A stretch of DNA of 64,000 bases, taken from contig OZ245364.1 in assembly GCA_965226545.1 (NCBI GenBank), positions 1,674,001-1,738,000 on the forward strand. Direction: 5' to 3'. The position numbers and the translations under genes are program-made. This document shows, piece after piece, positions 50,240-59,455 of this stretch (position 1 is its first letter; every line of letters starts with the position of its first letter). The stretch comes from JAHRAW01 sp965226545. Lineage in GTDB: Bacteria > Pseudomonadota > Gammaproteobacteria > Arenicellales > Poriferihabitantaceae. The notes under the pieces were generated by a model that was not told the origin of the DNA, made no database searches, and worked only from the letters and a program-made list of their open reading frames with translations.

Positions 50240-52129
50240 ATGCCCGCCTACGACTCCTCCGCGATCGAAGTCCTCACCGGACTCGAACCGGTGCGCAAGC
50301 GGCCCGGGATGTACACCAACACCGACCGCCCGAATCATCTGGCGCATGAAGTCATCGACAACAGCGTCGACGAAGCGATTGCCGGGCACGCCGATACGAT
50401 TTCGGTTTACCTGCATGGCGACGGCTCGCTCAGCGTCGCCGACAACGGACGCGGCATGCCGGTGGATATGCATAAGGACGAGGGCTTGCCGGGGGTCGAG
50501 GTCATCTTAACGCGGCTGCATGCCGGCGGAAAATTCTCCGATAAAAATTATCAATTCTCCGGCGGGCTGCACGGCGTCGGCGTGTCGGTGGTCAATGCGT
50601 TGTCGACCAAATTGGTCGCGTCGATTAAACGCGACGGCAAGGAACATCACATCGCCTTCGCCAACGGCGAACGCACAACCGAATTGCAAGTCGTCGGCAC
50701 TGTCGCCAAGCGCGCCACCGGCACGACCGTGCGGTTTATGCCGGACAAACGTTATTTTGATTCGCCGAAGTTTCACATCGGTCAACTCAAACGCGCGTTG
50801 CGCGCCAAGGCGGTGTTGTGTCGCGGCTTGCGCGTCGAGTTTACCGATGAAGGCAATCCGAAAAACAACGAGCAATGGCAATATCAAGACGGCTTGGCTG
50901 ATTATTTTCACGCCGAGATTGGCGGCGCGCCAATTTTGCCGGCGCGCGCCTTTGCCGGGCGGTATGCCGTCGCTGACGGCGAAGTCGAATGGATTTTTGC
51001 CTGGCTGGTCGATGGCGGCGAATTGCTCGGCGAAAGTTACGTCAACTTAATTCCAACCGCACAAGGCGGCTCGCATGTCAGCGGATTGAAAAGTGGATTG
51101 CTCGATGCGCTTCGCGCGTTTTGCGAATTGCGCGATTTGTTGCCGCGCGGCGTAAAGTTAACCGCCGAAGATGTCTGGCACAACTGCGCGCACATTTTGG
51201 CGGTGCGCGTTAAGGAGCCGCAATTTAGCGGGCAAGCCAAAGAACGATTGTCGTCGCGCCAAACCGCGCCGTTTGTGCAAGCCGCCATCAAGGATGCATT
51301 CGGCGTTTGGCTCAGCCAACACATCGGCGAAGCCGAACAAATCGCGCGCCTTGCCATCGACAACGCGCAACTTCGTTCGCGCGCCGATAAACGCGTGCGC
51401 CGCAAAAAAATCACCGGCGGCCCGGCCTTGCCGGGCAAACTCGCCGACTGCACCAGCGACGACTTGGAAAAAACCGAATTGTTTTTGGTCGAAGGCGATT
51501 CCGCCGGCGGCTCAGCCAAACAGGCGCGCGACCGCGTGTTTCAGGCGATTATGCCGTTGCGCGGCAAAATCTTAAACACCTGGGAGGTCGACCCGGCCGA
51601 AGTGTTGTCGTCGCAGGAAGTGCACGACATCGCCATCGCACTCGGCGTAGACCCCGGCGCGCCCACCACCGACGGCTTGCGTTATGGACGAGTGTGCATT
51701 TTGGCGGACGCCGATTCGGACGGCGCGCACATTGCGGCGTTGTTGTGCGCGCTGTTCTACAAACACTTCCCGGCATTGGTCGGCGAACAACGGGTGTGCG
51801 TGGCGATGCCGCCGCTGTATCGAATCGACATCGCCAAAAAAGTTTATTACGCACTCGACGACGCCGAAAAGGAAAAAATCCTCGCACACATCGAATCCGA
51901 AAAAATTCGCGGCAAAGTCAATGTGCAACGATTCAAAGGCTTGGGCGAAATGAACCCGCCGCAACTGCGCGAAACCACAATGAACCCGGCCACCCGTCGC
52001 TTGGTGCAATTGGAAGTCACCAAAAGCGCCAGCACCAACAAGATAATGGACACCCTGCTCTCCAAAAAACGCGCGCGCGACCGCAAGGTGTGGTTGAGTA
52101 AAAAGGGTAATCAGGTGCAGATTGCGTAG
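50240..52129 (+). CDS. parE: DNA topoisomerase IV subunit B
   Basis: 629 residues, ATPase subunit of type IIA topoisomerase. N-terminal GHKL ATPase: VLTGLEPVRKRPGMYTNT, VIDNSVDEAIAGHAD, DNGRGMPVD, GLHGVGVSVVNALS; transducer Lys region TAQGGSHVSGLKSG; Toprim: LFLVEGDSAGGSAKQARDR (Glu and DxD), CILADADSDGAHIAALL, and C-terminal VQRFKGLGEMNPPQLRETTM. ParE length and lack of a GyrB-specific insert favour ParE. ATG 50240 is used; an in-frame ATG at 50171 lies within the toxin gene. Preceded in the same orientation by a Panacea pair. Confidence 0.93.
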   Translation: MPAYDSSAIEVLTGLEPVRKRPGMYTNTDRPNHLAHEVIDNSVDEAIAGHADTISVYLHGDGSLSVADNGRGMPVDMHKDEGLPGVEVILTRLHAGGKFSDKNYQFSGGLHGVGVSVVNALSTKLVASIKRDGKEHHIAFANGERTTELQVVGTVAKRATGTTVRFMPDKRYFDSPKFHIGQLKRALRAKAVLCRGLRVEFTDEGNPKNNEQWQYQDGLADYFHAEIGGAPILPARAFAGRYAVADGEVEWIFAWLVDGGELLGESYVNLIPTAQGGSHVSGLKSGLLDALRAFCELRDLLPRGVKLTAEDVWHNCAHILAVRVKEPQFSGQAKERLSSRQTAPFVQAAIKDAFGVWLSQHIGEAEQIARLAIDNAQLRSRADKRVRRKKITGGPALPGKLADCTSDDLEKTELFLVEGDSAGGSAKQARDRVFQAIMPLRGKILNTWEVDPAEVLSSQEVHDIAIALGVDPGAPTTDGLRYGRVCILADADSDGAHIAALLCALFYKHFPALVGEQRVCVAMPPLYRIDIAKKVYYALDDAEKEKILAHIESEKIRGKVNVQRFKGLGEMNPPQLRETTMNPATRRLVQLEVTKSASTNKIMDTLLSKKRARDRKVWLSKKGNQVQIA

Positions 52130-52160
52130 ATTGTGGTGGTTGCGTTGTAAGCGTCGCGCC

Positions 52161-52739
52161 TTATGGCTGCAACAACTCGGCAATTGTTGTGCAAAAAGTT
52201 CGAAAACTTTGTGAGCGATTTTTTTGGTAATCGTCGTTCATTGCCCCGCTAATGCGCCGACTGCCGTCGATTTTTCCATAACGGTTTTTTGTGATTTTAT
52301 TCATCTCCTCCGCGCCGTATAAATTATCGATGTTGTGTCGGTATTTCGAGCCGTTATAAAGGCTTTCCAGTTCCATGCCATACACCTCGCCAACGGCGCG
52401 CAAATCACCCAAATACCAATTTTCAATTGTTCGGCAGGCAATCCGTACAACGCTATTTCGCAACTTGCCGGATTCGCGGCACAACCCATGCAAACGTTTT
52501 TTCGCTTCGTGACAATCCTCGCCGTCTTGGTCTTGCAACACAATAAATGTGGTGTCTGGCATGCGCCAACCGCGGATTTTTTTCACCAAACTGTTCTGTA
52601 AATCGCGCTTGCCGTTGAACGTAAGGTAAACCAAGTGAACAAGTTTGGATTGGCAGTCGAGCGCGAATGCTCTCGACAAAAAACCTTTAAGAAAGGTTTT
52701 TTCCGATTCTCCTTCCAGCAAAAACACAAGCGTTTTCAA
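52161..52739 (-). CDS. DUF4276 family (Toprim-like) protein, partner of an AAA ATPase
   Basis: 192 residues, probably from TTG 52739, whose TTGA overlaps the ATPase stop. The start FLLEGESEKTFLKGFL fits the DUF4276 pattern with an N-terminal Glu that is metal-binding in Toprim folds, followed by TTFIVLQDQDGEDCHEAKKRL carrying the DxD-type acidic pair, CRTIENWYLGDLRAV, and a C-terminal NRSQSFRTFCTTI. DUF4276 genes are regularly next to ATPase genes of the OLD/AAA type, and some such pairs act in phage defence. Convergent with parE. Confidence 0.8.
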   Translation of the reverse strand: MKTLVFLLEGESEKTFLKGFLSRAFALDCQSKLVHLVYLTFNGKRDLQNSLVKKIRGWRMPDTTFIVLQDQDGEDCHEAKKRLHGLCRESGKLRNSVVRIACRTIENWYLGDLRAVGEVYGMELESLYNGSKYRHNIDNLYGAEEMNKITKNRYGKIDGSRRISGAMNDDYQKNRSQSFRTFCTTIAELLQP

Positions 52740-53959
52740 TTTTCCAACTCCAAAATACCTTGCGCCCACAAGCGTCCCATTTTGTCGCCGTCATCCATGT
52801 AATCTTTGGCTTGCCGGTTGTCTGCGGCGCGTTCGATTGTCGTAATCCCGCGTTTTTTTCGCAACAAGAAAACTTCATCAATCCGCGCGGCGTTAAGAAA
52901 ATCCGGTGAATGAGTCGACACAAAAACTTGCCCGCCGCGATTGGTGTACTCGCGGAATTCCTCCGCCAACTCTTGCAACAGCCACGGATACAATTGATTT
53001 TCCGGCTCTTCGACGCCGAGCAACGGATGCGGATTTGGGTGATACAACAACACCAAATAGGCAAGCATACGCATCGTTCCATCCGAAACATAACGTGCGT
53101 AAATCGGTTCATCAAAATCCGCGTGTTCAAACGCCAACAAAACACGACCATCCGGCATCGTATCGGCTTGCACCGCCTTAATGCCGGGAATGCGTTTGGA
53201 CAGTTTGGCAAGTATGTTGTCAAACACTTCGCGGTGATTGTTATGCAAATAATCCAGCACCAGCGCCAAATTTTTGCCGGCGTTGTCGAGCACTTCGCAA
53301 TAGTCGCCGGCTTGCTGGTCTTCACGCGCCGTTTGAATATGAAAGTCGAACACTTGCCAGTTTTCAATCAACTCTCCCCATGCGACCAACGCCGGAAAGT
53401 TTTCAAACTGCGCCAGTGCGGAAATCGCCAGCAAATCCTTCGAGGTAAGCGTTTGTTCTTGGCGAATCAGTAGTTGGTCGTCATCCACATTCCGCCAATC
53501 GACTTCGTCCGTAACTGCTTTGCCCTTGCCCTCTTTAAAGTCGAGAAAGCGCCATAGTTTCCCGTAACTGCCGCGGCGATAACTCAATTGCTCTGTTTTA
53601 ACAATGGGCCGATTATTTTCCTCGGAGATCACCAACAAATAGGTTACGCGACGGTCGATGTTAGGCGGACGAAATTTAATTTCAATTTCAATATCACCGT
53701 CTTCATCGCGGGTGCGCACTTCACGCAACCCTCGCCCGCCGCCCAATTGCCCCAGTGCGGCGGTTACATTTTTCTCCATTGCGTTTTTAAGAAAACTAAA
53801 TACGCTAAAAATTGTGCTCTTGCCGACGCCATTGGCGCCAACAAACACGCAAAATGGCGGAATGTCCTTCAACTCGACGTCTTTGAGCGCTCGAAAATTT
53901 TTCAAGCGAATCGACTCGATGCGTGTCTGCAAACGCGGCTCGTTTGTCATTGTGTTCAT
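52736..53959 (-). CDS. AAA ATPase (OLD/AAA_21-like), partner of DUF4276
   Basis: About 407 residues from ATG 53959 (MNTMTNEPRL); upstream in-frame codons extend to 54055. Walker A VFVGANGVGKSTIFSVFSFL near the N-terminus after ESIRLKNFRALKDVELKDIP, signature-like SDGTMRMLAYLVLLY, Walker B LLGVEEPENQLYPWLLQEL, and switch GGQVFVSTHSPDFLNAARIDE. This is the SMC-like ATPase of the OLD/AbiEii/PARIS-AriA type. It overlaps the DUF4276 gene by four bases. Role as a two-component defence or retron-like system is inferred. Confidence 0.87.
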   Translation of the reverse strand: MNTMTNEPRLQTRIESIRLKNFRALKDVELKDIPPFCVFVGANGVGKSTIFSVFSFLKNAMEKNVTAALGQLGGGRGLREVRTRDEDGDIEIEIKFRPPNIDRRVTYLLVISEENNRPIVKTEQLSYRRGSYGKLWRFLDFKEGKGKAVTDEVDWRNVDDDQLLIRQEQTLTSKDLLAISALAQFENFPALVAWGELIENWQVFDFHIQTAREDQQAGDYCEVLDNAGKNLALVLDYLHNNHREVFDNILAKLSKRIPGIKAVQADTMPDGRVLLAFEHADFDEPIYARYVSDGTMRMLAYLVLLYHPNPHPLLGVEEPENQLYPWLLQELAEEFREYTNRGGQVFVSTHSPDFLNAARIDEVFLLRKKRGITTIERAADNRQAKDYMDDGDKMGRLWAQGILELEN

Positions 53960-54186
53960 CTTAACATTTACGTTACCACCAAGCATATTGACATCATTTA
54001 AAATGCTTGTCAACCGCGCCCGAACACTTGGATTGCATTCACCGCCCAATTGCATATAATGCGGTCATTGGGCGCAAGCGCATCCGCTTATCGATGAACT
54101 TGCCTCGCACTTGAAGTTAACTTCTTGAAGTTAACTTAATGAACCTACAGCGACCATCGCTGCCAACCATCCGATATAAACCGCAA

Positions 54187-54612
54187 ATGAACGCAAACCG
54201 ATTGACTTTATTAACCGCCGCCTGCATCGCCGTGTTGTTTGCCGCCAACGCGCTTGCCAATCACAACACCCGCGCCGCGCTCGAATCGCGCATTGCGCCG
54301 GTTGGGCAATTGAATGTTGTCGAAGGCGGCGCGGCGTCCGCGCAAGTGGCGGTTGGCGACGCCGATGGGGCGGCGGTGTATGGCGCAAGTTGCGTTGCCT
54401 GCCACGCCGCCGGCATCGCCGGTGCGCCCAAACTTGGCGACGTCGCCAATTGGCAACCGCGCATTGCGCAAGGCGAGGCGGTGCTGATTGAACACGCGAT
54501 TAATGGTTATCAAGGCGCGGCTGGTGTGATGCCCGCCAAAGGCGGCAATCCGAATCTCAGCGACGCCGAAGTCATTGCGGCGGTTGAGTACATGATTGAG
54601 CAATCCAAATAA
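54187..54612 (+). CDS. Cytochrome c5-type periplasmic protein
   Basis: 141 residues from ATG 54187. Signal peptide MNANRLTLLTAACIAVLFAA, cleavage near ALA/NH. Single class I heme motif GASCVACHAAG with the expected His ligand, and the distal Met in GVMPAKGGNPNLSD. The sequence EYMIEQSK at the end fits cytochrome c5 (CycB/c555-like). Electron carrier in the periplasm. Start 54187 is preferred over 54139 because the hydrophobic core begins right after it. Confidence 0.88.
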   Translation: MNANRLTLLTAACIAVLFAANALANHNTRAALESRIAPVGQLNVVEGGAASAQVAVGDADGAAVYGASCVACHAAGIAGAPKLGDVANWQPRIAQGEAVLIEHAINGYQGAAGVMPAKGGNPNLSDAEVIAAVEYMIEQSK

Positions 54613-54644
54613 CCTTGTGCGGCGGGATTGTTTCACATTGTTTT

Positions 54645-54787
54645 TTGCAATGCACATTGACTGTTACATTTATTTGTTAATTGACAGTTACATTTATTAA
54701 CTCACGGTTGCATTTGTTAATTTATTAATTGACGGTATACGTTTATTAGTTAATTAAAAGTTACATTGATTAAACCAATTAAACAAA
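54645..54787. repeat. GTTACATTTATTAATTGACA-type low-complexity tract
   Basis: Four or five imperfect units of TTGACAGTTACATTTATTAA between the cytochrome and enoyl-CoA hydratase genes. Nearly free of C and G apart from the GAC of each unit. No gene. Confidence 0.8.
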
Positions 54788-55588
54788 ATGAACAAAGCGC
54801 GCGAACCTCTGCAAGTCGAAACCGAAGCGGTGTTGCTCAGCGCGCACGCCGACGGCGTTGCCACGTTGACCTTAAACCGTCCGGCGCAATACAACGCGCT
54901 TAATGAATCGTTGCTCGATGCGCTTGGCGACGCCTTGGCGCGCATCGGTGAAGATGAATCGATTCGCGTGGTGGTGTTGACCGCCGCCGGCAAGGCGTTT
55001 TGTGCCGGGCATGATTTAAAACAAATGCGCGCCAACGACAACCGCGATTATCAACGGCGTTTATTCGCGCAATGCAGCGCGGTGATGACGGCGTTGTTGC
55101 AATTGCCGCAGCCGGTTATCGCCAAAGTGCAGGGCATGGCGACCGCGGCCGGTTGTCAATTGGTCGCCACCTGCGATTTGGCGATTGCCGCGCGCGACGC
55201 AAAATTCGCCGTGTCCGGAGTGCGCGTTGGGTTGTTTTGTTCGACCCCGGCGGTGGCGTTAAGTCGCAACATCGCGCGCAAGCGGGCGATGGAAATGTTG
55301 CTCTGCGGCGATTTTATCGACGCCGAAGTCGCTGCGCATTACGGCTTAATCAATCGCGCCGTCGATGCCGCGCAACTCGATGCCGAAGTCGCGCAAACCG
55401 CGCGCGTAATCAAAGCCAAACCGCCGCGCGTAATCCAACTCGGCAAACGACGATTTTATCAACAACTCGAACAACCGCTCAGCGACGCCTATGACGGTGC
55501 AAGCGAAACCATGGCCGACAATATGATGTTGGACGAAACCCGCGAAGGCATCGATGCCTTCATCGAAAAACGCAAACCGAATTGGTAA
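54788..55588 (+). CDS. Enoyl-CoA hydratase/isomerase family protein (ECHDC3-like)
   Basis: 266-residue crotonase-fold protein. VATLTLNRPAQYNALNESLL, VVLTAAGKAFCAGHDLKQMR (oxyanion hole), AKVQGMATAAGCQLVATCDLAIA, and VSGVRVGLFCSTPAVALSRNIARKRAMEMLLCG, the GLFCSTP form of the ECHDC3 group. Catalytic Glu of the first type is replaced by His-Asp context, so the reaction may not be simple hydration. Stands alone between low-complexity gaps. Confidence 0.85.
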   Translation: MNKAREPLQVETEAVLLSAHADGVATLTLNRPAQYNALNESLLDALGDALARIGEDESIRVVVLTAAGKAFCAGHDLKQMRANDNRDYQRRLFAQCSAVMTALLQLPQPVIAKVQGMATAAGCQLVATCDLAIAARDAKFAVSGVRVGLFCSTPAVALSRNIARKRAMEMLLCGDFIDAEVAAHYGLINRAVDAAQLDAEVAQTARVIKAKPPRVIQLGKRRFYQQLEQPLSDAYDGASETMADNMMLDETREGIDAFIEKRKPNW

Positions 55589-55674
55589 TGCGCGCAACTC
55601 GATGTCGATTTGTTAATGTCGATGCATTGCGATTGCGAGCACGATTACAATTGGCGCGACATTGTTGCAATGCG

Positions 55675-55785
55675 TTGGATTCGCATTGGGTTAAATCGAA
55701 TTGGATTTAATTTAACTTGGTAAATTAAACCTATTAAATTAACTTAATTAACTTAAATTGAATTAACTTAACCTCCGCTTGTTTA
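55675..55785. repeat. TTAAATTTAACTTAA-type low-complexity tract
   Basis: Runs of AAATTAACTTAATTAACTTAAATTG-like sequence (in pieces) just before the isopropylmalate dehydrogenase gene. No gene; a promoter presumably lies within but cannot be singled out. Confidence 0.7.
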
Positions 55786-55789
55786 TCAA

Positions 55790-56893
55790 ATGACCACTTA
55801 TAAAATTGCAACCTTGTGCGGCGACGGCATCGGCGCGGAAATTATGCGCGAGGCGATTAAGGTGTTGCGCTGCATCGAGGCGCGCAACGACATTGCGTTT
55901 GAATTAATCGACGCGCCGTTTGGGGCGGCATCTTGGTATGCGCACGGCGCGTGCTTCCCCGACCAAACCAAACAAATTTGCGACCAAGCGGATGCGATAT
56001 TAAAAGGGCCGGTTGGATTAAGTTTTGCCGACTCCGAAAAAATCCCGGTCGACGAACGCCCCGAACGCGGCGGGATTTTGCCGTTGCGCCAACGATACGA
56101 CACCTACGCCAACTTCCGTCCGGTGTCGTTGCCGGCAAGCCTTGCGCATTTTTCACCGCTCAAGCCCGAAGTGGTCGGCGACGGCATCGACATTATGATT
56201 ATCCGCGAATTGGTCGGCGGTTTGTATTTCGGCAAAAAGGAATTGGCGCGCGATGAACGCGGTTTGCGTCGGGTTGTCGAGACGCTCGAATACGACGAGA
56301 TGCAAATCGCGCGCATTGCGCGCATTGCATTCGAATGCGCAATGAAGCGCAAAAAAATTGTGCACAGCATTCACAAAAACAACGTGCTTAAATCCAGCGT
56401 GTTGTGGTGCGAAGTGGTCGACGAAGTCGCGCGCGATTATCCGCAAGTGCAAGTCGTTAATGTCCTCGCCGATGCGGCGACGACCTATTTATGTCTCGAG
56501 CCGACGCAGTTTGATGTGATGGTGATGGAAAATTTGTTTGGCGATTTATTGAGCGACCAAGCCGGCGGCATTTTGGGTTCGCTCGGCTTGATGCCGTCGG
56601 CTTGCATCGGCGACGACAAAGCCTATTATGAACCGTCGCACGGCTCAGCCCCCGACATCGCCGGACGCAACAGCGCAAATCCGTATTCGATGATTGGCTC
56701 GGTGGCGATGATGTTGGAGATGAGTTTCCAACTGCCGGACGAATCGCAAAAAATATGGCGGGCGATGCAGGCGGTGTTTGCCAACGGCTACACCACCCCC
56801 GATTTAACCCGCCCGGGATTTCAAGCCAAGATGCTCACCACCGAACAATTCGGCGACCGTGTGGTGGCGGCGTTGGAAGCGGAAACCAAATGA
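55790..56893 (+). CDS. leuB: 3-isopropylmalate dehydrogenase-like decarboxylating dehydrogenase
   Basis: 367 residues, isocitrate/isopropylmalate dehydrogenase superfamily. Begins ATLCGDGIGAEIMREAI; substrate segments ERPERGGILPLRQRYDTYANFRPVS and IIRELVGGLYFGKKE match the LeuB type (RELxGGxYFG); later HKNNVLKSSVLW, VMENLFGDLLSDQAGGILGSLGL, and the NAD segment EPSHGSAPDIAGRNSANP. Only the leuB gene is seen, without leuA/C/D, so another beta-decarboxylating reaction (tartrate, homoisocitrate) remains possible. Confidence 0.82.
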   Translation: MTTYKIATLCGDGIGAEIMREAIKVLRCIEARNDIAFELIDAPFGAASWYAHGACFPDQTKQICDQADAILKGPVGLSFADSEKIPVDERPERGGILPLRQRYDTYANFRPVSLPASLAHFSPLKPEVVGDGIDIMIIRELVGGLYFGKKELARDERGLRRVVETLEYDEMQIARIARIAFECAMKRKKIVHSIHKNNVLKSSVLWCEVVDEVARDYPQVQVVNVLADAATTYLCLEPTQFDVMVMENLFGDLLSDQAGGILGSLGLMPSACIGDDKAYYEPSHGSAPDIAGRNSANPYSMIGSVAMMLEMSFQLPDESQKIWRAMQAVFANGYTTPDLTRPGFQAKMLTTEQFGDRVVAALEAETK

Positions 56894-56939
56894 TTTGAAT
56901 CTCGTTTGATTAAAAGTTGAATAAGAAACTCGCGTTCTT

Positions 56940-57287
56940 TTAATCGCGGGACTCGGAGTTATTCCGTTCGCGTGTCGTTAAATACGCCACGGGAATTAAT
57001 CCCAACAGCATTCCTCCAAATGCAGCAAGCGCACCCGCCATAACAATTGTTACAATTGTGCCGAATTGTGTTAAGAGTTGTTTTTGTTTGGCAATCACAA
57101 CCGCCAACAAAATAGCCATGGCAATCCCAATACGAGCGCCAGTTTTTATGCCTCCAGCAATGTCGTCGGCAAATACCACCGCAAACGGAATTGTTGCAAC
57201 CATACCCAATGCCAAAAAAGCCAGATAAAAACCAATGGCTTGCTTTATGTTTCGTTGTTTGTCAAAAACCATTAAATCTTTAAACAT
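56940..57287 (-). CDS. Small membrane protein of unknown function
   Basis: 115 residues with three hydrophobic helices (about 18-40, 54-68 preceded by GIKTGARIGIAMA, and 77-103). Basic, charged N-terminus MFKDLMVFDKQRNIKQ, cytoplasmic Arg/Asn tail. I do not recognise the family. Convergent with leuB-like gene; no partner adjacent. Confidence 0.6.
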   Translation of the reverse strand: MFKDLMVFDKQRNIKQAIGFYLAFLALGMVATIPFAVVFADDIAGGIKTGARIGIAMAILLAVVIAKQKQLLTQFGTIVTIVMAGALAAFGGMLLGLIPVAYLTTRERNNSESRD

Positions 57288-57408
57288 TTTAATTCCCCTG
57301 TTGGGTTAAAACGCACCACTGCGCAATGAGCGGGGCGGTGACGGTATTGCATTATAACTGTGTTCGCATAACGCCTTATTAAAAAGTTGACACGGTCAAC
57401 TAACGCAC

Positions 57409-58632
57409 TCAACCCCCAACAATCGAATCATAAATCGCCCTATCAGTCGCGCCTTCGGTGCCAAGCGTCAACACACGACTCTCACGCGTTAACCGCAACG
57501 CCGATTTAAGTTGCGCATCCGCACACGCCGCCAAACATCCGCCCAAACCGGCGACCGCGGATTCGCCGGCTTCGATTGCATCATCGCGCTTTGCCAAGGC
57601 GCGCATCAACGGCGCAACCAATTCATCGCCTATCGTCAAAAAATCATCGGCGCAATCCGCCAACACTTGCCACGCCAACGCCGACACTTCGCCGCACGAC
57701 AACCCGGCCATCACCGTCTCCTCATCGATATGCACGCGCGTTGCGCAACCGTTGCGCGCGCTTTGGAATAAACAATCCGCCAATTGCGGCTCGACCACGA
57801 TGATGCGCGGGCAATCGCGGCCGAACGTTTGTCGCAACCACGCGGTCATCGACGCCGCCAATCCGCCAACGCCGCCCTGCACGAATAAATGCGTAATCGC
57901 GCCTTGCCATTGTGCGGCGGCTTCGGCCATCATCACGGCGTATCCCGCCATCACCTGCGCCGGCACATAGACATAGCCGGGATAGGAAGTGTCCGACACG
58001 ACAAACCAACCGTTGTCCTCGGCGTCGCGCGCGGCGCAATGCACCGAGTCGTCGTAGTTGCCGCGCACCCGCACCACCGCCGCGCCCAATTCGCGCATCG
58101 CTTGCGCGCGCGATTCGCTGACTGCGGCGTGAATGTAAATCCGACAGGCGCAACCAAACCGCGCCGCGCCCCAGGCGACTGAGCGACCGTGATTGCCGTC
58201 GGTGGCGGTGACCACGGTGAGCGATTCTGTCGCGGCGCGATGCACGCGCGATTCCAATTGCGCAGCAATGGCATCGATGCCTTGCGCGCGCAACTGTCGC
58301 TGCACCAATCGCAACACCGCATACGCCCCGCCCAACGCCTTGAAACTGCCAAGCGCAAACCGCCGCGATTCATCTTTGTAATACACCGCGCCAACGCCGG
58401 CCTGCGCGGCGAAATCATCCAACGACACCAACGGCGTCGGCGCATAGCCGCGCCATTGACTAATCTCGGTCAACGCCGATTGCGCCGCCGCCAAACTAAA
58501 ATGTTCGTGCAGTGCATCCAATTTGTCTTGTTCGGTGATGTTGATTGATGCACTTTGATATGCACCTCGATTCGCGCAATGCGCAATGCGCGCCTCGGCA
58601 AGCGTTTGGTTAATTTCGGCGAAGAGATTCAT
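57409..58632 (-). CDS. dpaL: Diaminopropionate ammonia-lyase
   Basis: 407 residues from ATG 58632 (MNLFAEINQTL). PLP-dependent enzyme that turns 2,3-diaminopropionate into pyruvate and ammonia. Motifs: GYAPTPLVSLDDFAAQAG, the PLP-Lys in FALGSFKALGGAYAV, TVVTATDGNHGRSVAWGA, VSDTSYPGYVYVPAQVMAGYAVM, the phosphate/Gly loop FVQGGVGGLAAS, and EAGESAVAGLGG. Matches YgeX/DpaL. Upstream in-frame codons to 58737 read through a low-complexity His/Pro leader and are not counted. Confidence 0.9.
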   Translation of the reverse strand: MNLFAEINQTLAEARIAHCANRGAYQSASINITEQDKLDALHEHFSLAAAQSALTEISQWRGYAPTPLVSLDDFAAQAGVGAVYYKDESRRFALGSFKALGGAYAVLRLVQRQLRAQGIDAIAAQLESRVHRAATESLTVVTATDGNHGRSVAWGAARFGCACRIYIHAAVSESRAQAMRELGAAVVRVRGNYDDSVHCAARDAEDNGWFVVSDTSYPGYVYVPAQVMAGYAVMMAEAAAQWQGAITHLFVQGGVGGLAASMTAWLRQTFGRDCPRIIVVEPQLADCLFQSARNGCATRVHIDEETVMAGLSCGEVSALAWQVLADCADDFLTIGDELVAPLMRALAKRDDAIEAGESAVAGLGGCLAACADAQLKSALRLTRESRVLTLGTEGATDRAIYDSIVGG

Positions 58633-58837
58633 TGATGGCGGCATGACGGCGGGCTGGACGGTTGATGGATGATGTTTGACGGTCGACGGTGGACGGCGCC
58701 GATGAAACGACAGCGACCAGTGATGCGGACGATGCACATTTTGGCGCGCGGTTGGGCGGGGTATTATATGGTTTACAACGCATTGGAATAAGCGCGTGAT
58801 TGCATAATTAAATGACTCTATTCAAGGTGCACTTCCG

Positions 58838-59446
58838 TTGGATGCGGTTCATGCCCGGCCGTATTCGCAATGGCAATTGCGTTATGCCGTCGCAAACGAC
58901 AACGGGCGATGCGACGCCGGCGGGTTGTGTCCGCGCGACTTGACCTTGGTGGTGTGGAATGCGCCGCAGGTTGTTGCCATCGATGCGCAGCGATGGGTTA
59001 AAGACCAACCGGTCGATTTTGCCTTGCCGCGTTTGCATTACGGCGGCAGTGCGCGCATCTCATCGACGCGCGAACCGACGCCTTGCAATCTTTTGTGTAT
59101 GCATTGCGCGGCGTCGCCGGCATCAATAATCAATCGCAATCAAGGTTTGCAATTAAGTAACTTCGAATCCAACTTAACCGTCGAGCGATTCAAAGCCTTG
59201 GCTGACGCCGACGCCATCGATAACGACTATGCCCTGCAACTCACCGCCCGCCTCGCCTACGGCATCACCGCCGCACAAGGTTTATGGACGCCGTTTATGC
59301 AATGGACACACGCCGCCGACGACGGCTATCGCTTCGGTTTGGATTGGACGCCGACTCTTTCGGCGGCGGAGTTTACGGTGAACTTGTCAGCCAATCGCGA
59401 TGATGATTCGCGCGGGGTGTTGTTGCGGGGGGTGGTGGGGTTTTGA
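58838..59446 (+). pseudogene. Truncated outer-membrane beta-barrel C-terminus (autotransporter-like)
   Basis: Reading frame of 202 residues whose last about 75 (LTARLAYGITAAQGLWTPFM, YRFGLDWTPTL, VLLRGVVGF) match the C-terminal beta-barrel of the gene at 63447-64000 (ARVGWGIQAAHGIFTPFTEW; VLLRGQMDF), ending with a C-terminal Phe as barrel proteins do. The N-terminal part is not barrel-like and there is no signal peptide, so it looks like the surviving end of a larger gene joined to unrelated DNA. It points toward the Panacea array from the left. Expression is doubtful. Confidence 0.6.
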
Positions 59447-59455
59447 GGGGCGGGG

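Noticed and set aside
58838..59160. A complete autotransporter gene at 58.8 kb
   Set aside because: There is no signal peptide or passenger, and the N-terminal half does not resemble a barrel.
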